From positions 23,009-87,008 of the forward strand of contig NZ_MUYM01000038.1 of NCBI RefSeq assembly GCF_002150765.1: 64,000 bases of DNA, written 5' to 3'. The notes beneath the pieces were generated by a model. The model ran no database searches and was not told the origin of the DNA. It worked only from the letters and a program-made list of their open reading frames with translations. Both the position numbers and the translations under genes were made by a program. Positions within the stretch are counted from its first letter, which is position 1; every line of letters begins with the position of its first letter. The stretch comes from Lentzea kentuckyensis (lineage in GTDB: Bacteria; Actinomycetota; Actinomycetes; Mycobacteriales; Pseudonocardiaceae). Shown here piece by piece: positions 19,107 through 26,218 of this stretch.

Positions 19107-20465
19107 GCGCGGCACCAGCGCCATCGCCACCACCGCCAGCGCCAACGCGCCCGCCCCCACCCACAACGCCGGCTCCAGCCCGTCGACGAACCGCTGCGGC
19201 GACTCCAGCCCGCCCCACCCGCTGAAGACCGCCGCCAGCAACGCCACACCGATCGTCGCACCGAGCTGCCTGGTCGCCGCGTTGGCGCCAGAGGCGATGC
19301 CCTGCTCGTGCTCCCGCACCGACCCCATCAGCACGTGCATGATCGGCGCGTAGAACAGTCCCATTCCGATTCCTGCCAGCACGAACGCGGGCAGCTGCAC
19401 CAAGTACGACACCGTCGGCGTGATCACCACCGCGTAGTAGCCGAGCGCGAGCGTCTGCAGCACCAGCCCGACCAGCACCACCGGGCGGCCCCCGAAGCGG
19501 TCCGCGAGCATCCCGCTCACCGGCGCCGCCAGCATCGGCGCCGCCGTCCACGCCAGCATCCGCACCCCCGCCTGCATCGGGTCGTACCCCTGCACCGTCT
19601 GCAGGAACTGGGTGAGCAGGAAGATCGCCCCGAAGACACCGACCCCCATCAACAGGCTGGCGACGTTGATGCCGCTGAACGCCCGGTTGCGGAACAGGGC
19701 CAGCGGCAACATCGGTTCTTCGGTCCTCTTCTCCCACCACACGAACAAAATCAGCCCCAGGACACCCCCGGCGAGCACGGTCAGCGTGACGGGTGAGCTC
19801 CACCCGTCCACGTGGCCGCTCACGATCCCGAACACCAGTCCGAACATCCCCAGGCTCACCAGCACCGTGCCGGTCACGTCCAGCCGGGCGTTCGGACCCC
19901 GGCTGTCCGCGAGCCCCCACCACGCCGTCGGCGCGAGCAGCAGCCCGACGGGAACGTTGAGCCAGAAGATCCAGTGCCACGACAACTCCTGCACGACGAG
20001 CCCGCCGACCAGCGGCCCCGCTGCCGCGGACACACCGCTGACCGCGGCGTAAATGCCCAGCGCGGCACCGCGTTTCCGCTCCGGAACCGCCGCGGTCAGC
20101 AACGTCAACGACAGCGGCATGATCACCGCGGCGCCCACGCCCTGCACGGCGCGGGCCGCGATCAACCAGCCGATCCCCGGCGCCAGCGCCGCCGCGGCCG
20201 ACGCGACGGTGAAGATCAGCAGACCGGCGACGAAGACCTTGCGCCGGCCGAACCTGTCCCCCGTCGCGGCGGCCAGCATCATCAGCACCGCGAACGACAA
20301 CGTGTAGGCGTTGACCGTCCACTCCAGATCGTTCAGCGCACCACCGAGCTCGACGCTGATGGTGGGCAACGCCGTCACGATCACGAGGTTGTCCAGCCCC
20401 GCCATGAACGCGGCCAGACCGGTGATGGCGACGGCTCGGGCCACGCTCTGCTCGGTGTGGAGCAT
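19077..20465 (-). CDS. MFS transporter, DHA2 (EmrB/QacA-like) drug/lipid exporter, 462 aa
   Basis: Integral membrane proton-driven exporter. Many hydrophobic helices are visible, consistent with the 14-segment DHA2 group. Motifs include GDRFGRRKVFVAGL after helix 2 (motif A) and AVSGVSAAAGPLVGG (motif C, antiporter type). The chosen ATG has GAAAGG about 7 bp upstream; an ATG 39 bp further up is in frame but has no better site. It converges on the synthase/carboxylase operon and is the only transporter next to it, so export of the lipid product is a reasonable inference, as is self-resistance. Confidence 0.9.
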   Translation of the reverse strand: MLHTEQSVARAVAITGLAAFMAGLDNLVIVTALPTISVELGGALNDLEWTVNAYTLSFAVLMMLAAATGDRFGRRKVFVAGLLIFTVASAAAALAPGIGWLIAARAVQGVGAAVIMPLSLTLLTAAVPERKRGAALGIYAAVSGVSAAAGPLVGGLVVQELSWHWIFWLNVPVGLLLAPTAWWGLADSRGPNARLDVTGTVLVSLGMFGLVFGIVSGHVDGWSSPVTLTVLAGGVLGLILFVWWEKRTEEPMLPLALFRNRAFSGINVASLLMGVGVFGAIFLLTQFLQTVQGYDPMQAGVRMLAWTAAPMLAAPVSGMLADRFGGRPVVLVGLVLQTLALGYYAVVITPTVSYLVQLPAFVLAGIGMGLFYAPIMHVLMGSVREHEQGIASGANAATRQLGATIGVALLAAVFSGWGGLESPQRFVDGLEPALWVGAGALALAVVAMALVPRSQVVAQEVR

Positions 20466-20529
20466 CGGACGCCTTTCGCCGGGTGCTGGGGCGGTGCCTG
20501 ACATCAAGGGGTTTCCGATGCGGCACGGG

Positions 20530-20568
20530 CGGAAACCGCGCCGTCTCACTTCGCGCGGGCGGTTTCCG
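20530..20568. promoter_or_regulatory. Inverted repeat in the divergent MFS / secreted-protein intergenic region
   Basis: CGGAAACCGC at 20530-20539 and its exact complement GCGGTTTCCG at 20559-20568 face each other across 19 bp, and GGTTTCCG-like sequence occurs again near 20515. The region lies between the divergent MFS and secreted-protein genes, so it could be an operator pair or a transcript hairpin. No dedicated regulator is adjacent, so the assignment is tentative. Confidence 0.3.
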
Positions 20569-20688
20569 TTTCGCGTGAAAACGGCGGGCGGGTCCGCGGC
20601 GCGTTCTCGCGGATCGACGAAGACGTCGTACCGATGCGCTGGGACGCTTCGATTCTGTTGACTGGCAACCCTTTCCTGGAGGACGAAC

Positions 20689-21045
20689 GTGATCGGAACA
20701 GCACTCAAGCGTTTCTGCGCGTCGGTCGGTGTGGCCACGACCCTCACGGCCTCGGTCCTGACCGGCGGTTCGGCGGCCGCGGCCCAGGACGTGGGCACCG
20801 CCGGCCTGCACCGCAGCTGGGCGTGCACGGTCCCGTCCGGCTACACGTGGTCGTCCGTGCGCAGCAATCCCAACTGCGGGTTCCGCTACGAGTACTTCCT
20901 GCTCGACTCGGTGAACTACGACCTCACCGGTGTCTGGGCGTGCGGAGTCCCGTCCGGCTACACCTACACCGCCTCGCGGCAGGGCAGCAACTGCGCGGCC
21001 TCGCCGGGGGCCTCGCCCTACGAGTACCGGCTCGCGAGGCTCTGA
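20689..21045 (+). CDS. Small secreted protein with two internal repeats, 118 aa
   Basis: GTG start with a strong GGAGG site 6-7 bp upstream. The N-terminal ~32 residues form a Sec signal peptide (basic start, hydrophobic core, cleavage near AAAAQD). The mature ~85 aa contains two copies of a short module beginning WAC(T/G)VPSGYT(W/Y) followed by a Cys about 14-15 residues later; each copy therefore has two Cys and probably one disulfide. Each module or its spacer ends with a YEYF/YEYR-like stretch. No family with a known role is recognised. It stands alone, divergent from the MFS gene and convergent with the PucR pair (21 bp gap). Confidence 0.85.
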   Translation: MIGTALKRFCASVGVATTLTASVLTGGSAAAAQDVGTAGLHRSWACTVPSGYTWSSVRSNPNCGFRYEYFLLDSVNYDLTGVWACGVPSGYTYTASRQGSNCAASPGASPYEYRLARL

Positions 21046-21066
21046 TTCCGGTCCGGGTCACGTGGT

Positions 21067-22206
21067 TCAGCCGTTGGCCAGCACCCGTGACACGACGGTG
21101 CCGAGGATCCGGATGCCTTGCGTACCAGTGGGGTCGATGCCGGTCAGTTCCCTGGCCCGCCGCAGCCGGTAGTCGAGGCTGCGGGGGTGGATGCGCAGCG
21201 CCGCGGCCGCCCGCGGCCGGTTCAGGTCCTGGCGGTAGTAGGCGTCCAGGGTTTCCACCAGGCCGGGGCCGCCGGCCAGCCGCTGGGCCAGGTGGTGCAG
21301 CCAGCGGTCGATCTCCGGCAGGTCCGCGGCCCCCAGTTCGATGAACACGTCGGCCGCGGTGTGCAGGTGACCGGGCGCTGTCTCGGGGCGAGTCACGCGG
21401 CTGACTCGCCTCGCCAGCGCGAAAGCCTCGGCGAGGGCTGTGGCCGGGCCGCTGGCCGTACCCACGGAGAACGGGTCGCCGATGATCTCGGTGAGATCGC
21501 TGATCAACCTGGTGGCGGTGGTGTCCTGCTCGGCCGGGAGCAGTGCCACGAACTCGCCGAGGCCGTACCAGGTCGCCGGAGCGTGGTACCGGCGCCAGAC
21601 GACGTGCACGGCCTCGGTGAACAGCTCCGCGGCCAGGTCCGGTGTGCGCACGACGATCACCCGGTAGGAGCCGGGTACCTGAATGCCCAGGTTCCCGCCG
21701 TTGGCGAGGGCGGCCGCCTCGTCTGCCAGCAGCATCTCGGCGAACTGCCGCACCTGGGCCATCAGCGGCAGGAAGTGCTTCTGCCCCTTCAGGAATCCCG
21801 AGGTGTACGCCTGTTGCGCGGCGGCTCCCTGCGGCCCCAGCCAGCCGAGCATGCGCATGGTCATGGCGAGGTCGTGGGGGCCGGACGCTTCCTGGATCTC
21901 GGTGAGGGTGGCGCCGGCGTGCAACGTGAGCAGGCGGCGCAGGGACGTTCTGGACATGCCGGTCTCGCCACGGCGTTCCCCGGTGGCCGCGACCACCGCG
22001 AGGTCGTCGTCGGTCAGGGGCTCGTCGGCAGCGACGAGATCGATGGTGCGGCGGCGGATGAACACCGCGAAGTCGAGCATGTCCGCGTGTTCGCGCGGGT
22101 CCCTGGCGGCAGCGGCGTACTCCGCCAACTCGGTGGTGCAGGTCTCGACGACGCGTTCGGCGTTGGCGGGCACACGTCTCCTCAGCGAACCGAGCAGATC
22201 GCTCAC
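21067..22206 (-). CDS. PucR-type helix-turn-helix regulator, 379 aa (paralog 1)
   Basis: Cytoplasmic regulator. The N-terminal ~150 residues are helical and resemble RsbR/PucR sensor segments; the middle part looks like a degenerate GGDEF-like domain; the C-terminus carries the PucR winged HTH (ETLDAYYRQDLNRPRAAAAL, then IHPRSLDYRLRRARELTGID). The GTG at 22206 overlaps the stop of paralog 2 (GTGA) with GGGAAG 4-5 bp upstream, and it gives the same length as paralog 2; an ATG at 22218 is possible. It is downstream of the P450/peptide unit on the same strand, so it could regulate that unit, but this is only positional evidence. Confidence 0.87.
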   Translation of the reverse strand: MSDLLGSLRRRVPANAERVVETCTTELAEYAAAARDPREHADMLDFAVFIRRRTIDLVAADEPLTDDDLAVVAATGERRGETGMSRTSLRRLLTLHAGATLTEIQEASGPHDLAMTMRMLGWLGPQGAAAQQAYTSGFLKGQKHFLPLMAQVRQFAEMLLADEAAALANGGNLGIQVPGSYRVIVVRTPDLAAELFTEAVHVVWRRYHAPATWYGLGEFVALLPAEQDTTATRLISDLTEIIGDPFSVGTASGPATALAEAFALARRVSRVTRPETAPGHLHTAADVFIELGAADLPEIDRWLHHLAQRLAGGPGLVETLDAYYRQDLNRPRAAAALRIHPRSLDYRLRRARELTGIDPTGTQGIRILGTVVSRVLANG

Positions 22207-23342
22207 AGCGCTTCCCATCCGGCGAGAACGCGGTTCACGGTGGTGCTGAGGATCCGGACACCCCGCACGGAGACCGGATCGAGTCCGGTCAGTTCGTGAA
22301 CGCGCCGCAGCCGGTATTCCAGCGTGCGGGGATGGATGTGCAGCACCGCGGCGGTCTGCGTCCTGGCCAGGTCGTTGCGGTAGAGGGCGTCGAGCGTCGC
22401 CACCAGGTGCGGTCCGGTGGCGAGGACTTCCGCCAGCTCGCGCAGCCACCGGTCGACCGGCGGAACGCGCGCCGCGCCGATCTCGGGGAACACATCGGTC
22501 AGGTGGTGCACCGCGCTCGGTCCCGGACGGACCGGCGCGGCCCGGCTGACCTGCCGTGCTCGCGCGAAAGTCCCGGCCAGCTCGCCGATTCTGCCGCGTG
22601 ACGCACCGATCGCACACGGACTTCCCACGCGATCCACGAAGTCCTGTATCACACCGACGTCCTGGGCTCCGTCCGGCACCAGCGCGACGAACTCGTCTGG
22701 CTCCACCCAGCAGATCGGTGTCCAGTGGCGGCTCAGCAGGTCCTGGAGGACGTCTGCGCGGCCGGGAGGTCCCGCGGGTGTGCGAACCACCGTCACCACG
22801 CACTCGCCTGGCGGGTTCATGGCCAGGCCGGCGGCCATGTCCGCGGCTATCGGATCATCGGTCAGCAACATCCGGGTGAGCTGCTGAACGCGGTCCACCA
22901 CGGACAGGACCGTCTCCTGCCCGGCCAGGAACCCCTTGGTGTACGCGTTTTGCGCGGCGAGGCCCAGCGCGGGCAGCGAGGCGAGCGCGTGCATGACGTC
23001 GTCGAGGCCGTGCGGGCTGGCCGCCTCGTGCACCTCCTTCAGCGTGAGGGAGGTGTGAATGAGCAGGGCATGCCGCTGGGACGCCAGCGAGAGGCCGTTT
23101 TCAGCACGGTTGCGCGCAGCCAGGGCGATAAGAGTCAGATCGGCATCGGAAAAGGGTTTGTTCTCCGTCACCAGAGCGACTGTGCGCTTCCGGAGAAACA
23201 TCTGGAAATCGAGCATTGCGGCGCGTTTTCCCGAATCGTCCGTCATCGTGCGGAAGTCGGGAAGTTTCTGCGCGTACACGTCGACAGCACGTCTGCTGTT
23301 CGTATCGACACGATCTCGCCACGAGGTGAAGAGATCCGCCAC
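22203..23342 (-). CDS. PucR-type helix-turn-helix regulator, 379 aa (paralog 2)
   Basis: Close paralog of the next gene, with the same length and domain order: a helical N-terminal segment (VADLFTSWRDRVDTNSR), a central domain beginning around AGQETVLSVVDRVQ, and a C-terminal PucR HTH (ATLDALYRNDLARTQTAAVL, then HIHPRTLEYRLRRVHELTGLD). The GTG at 23342 follows GAGGGGG and aligns with the paralog's start; the longer open frame upstream lacks support. The two genes overlap by GTGA, so they are made together, perhaps as a heteromeric regulator. A 165-bp gap with nothing recognisable separates it from the upstream P450-A. Confidence 0.87.
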   Translation of the reverse strand: MADLFTSWRDRVDTNSRRAVDVYAQKLPDFRTMTDDSGKRAAMLDFQMFLRKRTVALVTENKPFSDADLTLIALAARNRAENGLSLASQRHALLIHTSLTLKEVHEAASPHGLDDVMHALASLPALGLAAQNAYTKGFLAGQETVLSVVDRVQQLTRMLLTDDPIAADMAAGLAMNPPGECVVTVVRTPAGPPGRADVLQDLLSRHWTPICWVEPDEFVALVPDGAQDVGVIQDFVDRVGSPCAIGASRGRIGELAGTFARARQVSRAAPVRPGPSAVHHLTDVFPEIGAARVPPVDRWLRELAEVLATGPHLVATLDALYRNDLARTQTAAVLHIHPRTLEYRLRRVHELTGLDPVSVRGVRILSTTVNRVLAGWEAL

Positions 23343-23507
23343 ATCGCCCCCTCGGCCACAGCTTCCCCGAAATACATCGTGCTCGGAGGACCTGAGGAGG
23401 AGTACCGCCGGTGAGACCATCGGCGCGCTCGGCCGTTCGCCCCTCCATGGCACCGACCTCGTCGCCTGCCGGGACGACGACGACGGCTCCGGCCTCGGGC
23501 AGCGCCG

Positions 23508-24734
23508 TCAGCCGGTGTCCCGTGTGGACACTCGGCCGTCGAAGCCCAGCGGCAGCGGAACCGGGCCTGTCGCCATCGTCGGCGTGGCCCCTCGCGGCAG
23601 TTCGATCCGGTAAGTGGTGCACAGCAAACGGCTCAACAGCACCAGCTGGCACAGGCCCAGCCCCGCACCCACGCAGGCGGTCGGCGCCCAGCCGAACGGC
23701 ACGTAGTGCTGGCCGCCTGCCGGGCCGTGGGGTGCGCCGGGCAGCCAGCGGTCGGGGTCGAACACGTCCGGATCGCGCCAGTGTCTCGGGTCCAGGTGCA
23801 CCATCGCGGGGCTGAGCACGAAGTGCTGGCCGACCTCGAGGTCGTGGCCGGCGACCCGCAGCGGGGTGCGCACGCTGCGGGTCAGCATCGTCGGGGAACT
23901 CCAGCGGCGCAGCACCTCCTTCACGAACCGGTGCGCCACCGGTGCGGACCGGGTGCCGGAGCGGTACAGCTCGGCGGGGCTCACCGACGTGAACTCGGCG
24001 GTGAGGCGGTCCGCCCAGTCGGGGCGGTTGACCAGCTCGTACATCACGCACGCCGCGGCCGCGCCCGGCGGGCCCGCGATCGCCGTGAGCACGGCGGTGA
24101 CGGCGTCCACAGCGCGGTCCATGCCGAGTTCGGCCAACAGTTCCGTGGCGATCGGCTGGGTGAGGTCGACGCGCGCCGCGTTCGGGTCGCGGGACCGGCG
24201 GCGCAGTTCGCGGCGGACCACCAGGCCTGCCTTGACCTGGATCGACACGGGGCGCCAGGACCGCCACCACGGCGGGTCCTCCGCGGCCTCGCCCAACAGC
24301 CTGGCGAGTTTCGCGATCGCGTCCTCGCTGATCTTCGCGCTGTCCGCCGGGGACAGGCCGTCCAGCACGATCGGGAGCAACGAACGGAAGCTGATCTCGT
24401 GCGCCAGCCACGGCAGGTTCAGCGACTCACCGGTCCGTGCGCGCAGCAGCGAGTCCATCCGGGCATCCAGTGCCGCCAGGCCTTCTTCACCGGAAAGCGT
24501 GCGCAGCTGGGCCATCCAGGCCGACCGCACGCGCTTCCACGAGACGGGGGTGCTCGGCCGGCGCAACAGGAGGTCGCGCAGGCGGTCCGGCAGCGTGAGG
24601 TCGGCGTAGTTGTCGGTGTTGGCCTGGGCGGCCGCGTCGGCGTCGAACACCATGAGCTGGCGCTCGGTCTGCCAGAACACCCCGCCCGCGGCCGCGCTCG
24701 GCCCGCGCAGGTCGCGCAGCACGTCCGTGTCCAT
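23508..24734 (-). CDS. Cytochrome P450 (P450-A), 408 aa, candidate RiPP cross-linking enzyme
   Basis: Haem-thiolate monooxygenase fold, soluble type. The Cys ligand near residue 354 lies in FGWAPTACVGAG; the K-helix has the ExxR pair (KEVLRRW); the PERF-region equivalent is FDPDRWLPG. The I-helix region reads AIAGPPGAAAACV and lacks the usual acid-Thr pair, which in other P450s accompanies oxidative coupling rather than hydroxylation (inference). The ATG at 24734 has GGAG 5-6 bp upstream. It is last in a unit with P450-B and a 29-aa peptide gene, 62 bp after the peptide stop, with a strong hairpin in the gap. Redox partners are not encoded nearby. Confidence 0.9.
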   Translation of the reverse strand: MDTDVLRDLRGPSAAAGGVFWQTERQLMVFDADAAAQANTDNYADLTLPDRLRDLLLRRPSTPVSWKRVRSAWMAQLRTLSGEEGLAALDARMDSLLRARTGESLNLPWLAHEISFRSLLPIVLDGLSPADSAKISEDAIAKLARLLGEAAEDPPWWRSWRPVSIQVKAGLVVRRELRRRSRDPNAARVDLTQPIATELLAELGMDRAVDAVTAVLTAIAGPPGAAAACVMYELVNRPDWADRLTAEFTSVSPAELYRSGTRSAPVAHRFVKEVLRRWSSPTMLTRSVRTPLRVAGHDLEVGQHFVLSPAMVHLDPRHWRDPDVFDPDRWLPGAPHGPAGGQHYVPFGWAPTACVGAGLGLCQLVLLSRLLCTTYRIELPRGATPTMATGPVPLPLGFDGRVSTRDTG

Positions 24735-24753
24735 CGGTACTCCGGTCGCCGTG

Positions 24754-24790
24754 GGCGGGGAGCGGGCAGGGTGCGCCCCCGCTCCCCGCC
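24754..24790 (-). terminator. Strong hairpin between peptide gene and P450-A (possible attenuator)
   Basis: GGCGGGGAGCGGG at 24754-24766 and CCCGCTCCCCGCC at 24778-24790 are perfect complements (13 bp) around an 11-nt loop. It begins 7 bp after the peptide stop on the transcribed strand and lies wholly in the gap before P450-A. No U-tract follows, so it would act as a partial terminator or an mRNA 3'-end stabiliser, a common way to keep a precursor peptide in excess over its enzymes. Confidence 0.7.
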
Positions 24791-24796
24791 GGTCGG

Positions 24797-24886
24797 TCAG
24801 ATGTGGTGGTACAGGTACCACCGGTACTGGCGGTCGGACCTGCGGATGTTCAGCGCGGACAACGCGGCGCGGAAGATCTTCGACAC
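24797..24886 (-). CDS. Putative P450-modified RiPP precursor peptide, 29 aa
   Basis: A short ORF lies between two P450 genes on their strand. The GTG start is preceded by GGGGAGG with 8-bp spacing, and that site overlaps the stop codon of P450-B, so translation would be coupled. The first ~20 residues (MSKIFRAALSALNIRRSDRQ) look like a short basic leader; the C-terminal YRWYLYHHI is packed with Tyr, Trp and His, the residues joined by P450s in biarylitides, cittilins and atropopeptides. A GTG three codons earlier, overlapping the P450-B stop, is an alternative start giving 32 aa. A perfect hairpin follows the stop. The sequence is not recognised as a known precursor; the role is inferred from context and composition. 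Confidence 0.72.
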   Translation of the reverse strand: MSKIFRAALSALNIRRSDRQYRWYLYHHI

Positions 24887-24891
24887 TGGGA

Positions 24892-26022
24892 TCACCTCCC
24901 CTCGGCCCAGGGCAACGGGTTCAGCCGCAGGTGGAACCGCGGGGGCGCGAGCGCCGCCGAGACCTGGGGCCGGGCAGTGGGGGCGACGACGTCGAGCCGG
25001 TAGGCCGAGGTGATCAGCCCGACCAGCGTCTCCGTCACCTGCGTCGCGACACCGGCTCCGGTGCAGGCGTGCGGTCCCCAGCCGAACGGGATGAACGCCT
25101 CCTGCCCCGCCCCGGCGGCCCAACGGTCCGGGCGGAACTCGTCCGGCTCGGTCCAGTGCGCGGGATCCCGGTGCACGAGGTAGCTGCAGACGACGACCTC
25201 GTCGGCCGGCTTCGCGGTGAGCGTGGCCAGCCGGTGCTCCCGGCTCGGGATCCGGCCGAACTGCCACGCCACCGGCCACAGCCGCAAGGCCTCGCGCACC
25301 ACCCACGCCGGGTGCGCCGGCTCGGGGTTCGTCGTGCCCACCAGGTAGAGCGACCAGCCGAGCAGGAAACCGACCGAGCCGGCGACCGCGAACAGGCAGG
25401 AGAGGAACACCTCGGCGAGGTCGGCGTCCCGCGTGCGCCCGCTCGCCGCGTGTGCGACGACGTCGAGCAGGTCGGCCGGCTCGGTGCGGCCACGGGCCCG
25501 CCGAGTGGCGAGCTCCGCGCACAGCGTCCGCGTCACCTTGGCGCGGAACCGATGGCGGGCCAGCCGGGAGTACCGGTCGCGCGCCCCGGCGAGCACCGCC
25601 CGTTCGACGATCTGGTCCACGGTCTCGCGCAAAGCGGCCGAGGGGGTGGCACCGATCAGCGCCGGCCGGAAGTGTTCGTACACGAGACGGTTTCCCGCGT
25701 CCGGCCAGTCGCTGACGGGTGCCAGCCCGGCGACGAGCTCGGGGAGTTCGTCCGCGTGGTCGTGGGCGTGTCGCCGCAGCAACACCCGTGCGGCCCGCCC
25801 TATTTCGACCTGCGCGGATCGCGGTGCGAACATTCCCGTCCTGATCCGGAAGAAATCGGAATGCTCGACGAAAAGGCCTTCGCTGTTCGCCAGTATCTCT
25901 TTCGCGAGCACCGGATCGGAAACAAATATCTCACCGCGGCGCCTGGTGAACACCGAGCCGCGATCGTGACGGAGTTTCCTCAGTACGGCAAGCGGTTCAG
26001 CATCCGGACTGAGCGCTGCCAT
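24892..26022 (-). CDS. Cytochrome P450 (P450-B), 376 aa, candidate RiPP-modifying enzyme
   Basis: Compact haem-thiolate P450. The Cys ligand near residue 320 lies in FGWGPHACTGAG, with the K-helix ExxR (REALRLW) and FRPDRWA in the PERF region. The I-helix segment AVAGSVGFLLGWS again lacks the canonical acid-Thr pair. At 376 aa it is shorter than most actinobacterial P450s (about 400). The ATG at 26022 has GGGGAG 4-5 bp upstream and is preferred to a start 18 bp earlier. It is the first gene of the unit; its stop sits inside the ribosome-binding site of the peptide gene. It shares the FGW(A/G)P haem signature with P450-A but is clearly diverged. Confidence 0.9.
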   Translation of the reverse strand: MAALSPDAEPLAVLRKLRHDRGSVFTRRRGEIFVSDPVLAKEILANSEGLFVEHSDFFRIRTGMFAPRSAQVEIGRAARVLLRRHAHDHADELPELVAGLAPVSDWPDAGNRLVYEHFRPALIGATPSAALRETVDQIVERAVLAGARDRYSRLARHRFRAKVTRTLCAELATRRARGRTEPADLLDVVAHAASGRTRDADLAEVFLSCLFAVAGSVGFLLGWSLYLVGTTNPEPAHPAWVVREALRLWPVAWQFGRIPSREHRLATLTAKPADEVVVCSYLVHRDPAHWTEPDEFRPDRWAAGAGQEAFIPFGWGPHACTGAGVATQVTETLVGLITSAYRLDVVAPTARPQVSAALAPPRFHLRLNPLPWAEGR

Positions 26023-26069
26023 GACACTCCCCTCGAACAAAACGAACGGGGAAAGGAAACAGACGTCCA

Positions 26070-26098
26070 GCTAACCGCCCCCGCGAAGAGGATGTCAA
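26070..26098 (-). promoter_or_regulatory. Sigma70-like promoter for the P450-B/peptide/P450-A unit
   Basis: On the minus strand TTGACA (26098-26093) is followed after 17 bp by GTTAGC, or after 18 bp by TTAGCT, around 26075-26069, about 50 bp before the P450-B ATG. This is the best −35 match seen near the unit and there is no comparable sequence inside it, so one transcript probably covers P450-B, peptide and P450-A. The rest of the 196-bp gap to the HNH gene shows no gene. Confidence 0.5.
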
Positions 26099-26218
26099 TA
26101 CCCCGTCACGACGGCAGCCGAACGGCTCCGACCGCTCCTCTGGTCAGCGCTGGGGCGATGCGTATCGGCAGTATTCCCTCCTCCTATTCGCGCCGGCCAG
26201 CAGAGAGAATTCCTGACG

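Noticed and set aside
20689..21045. The secreted protein as a second RiPP precursor
   Set aside because: It has a clear Sec signal peptide, repeated Cys modules and no modifying enzyme on its strand; it looks like a mature exported protein.
24797..25522. 241-codon open frame ending with the peptide sequence
   Set aside because: Its first ~200 codons overlap P450-B in another frame and encode Arg/Ala-rich nonsense. Only the last 29 codons, with their own ribosome site after the P450-B stop, look real.
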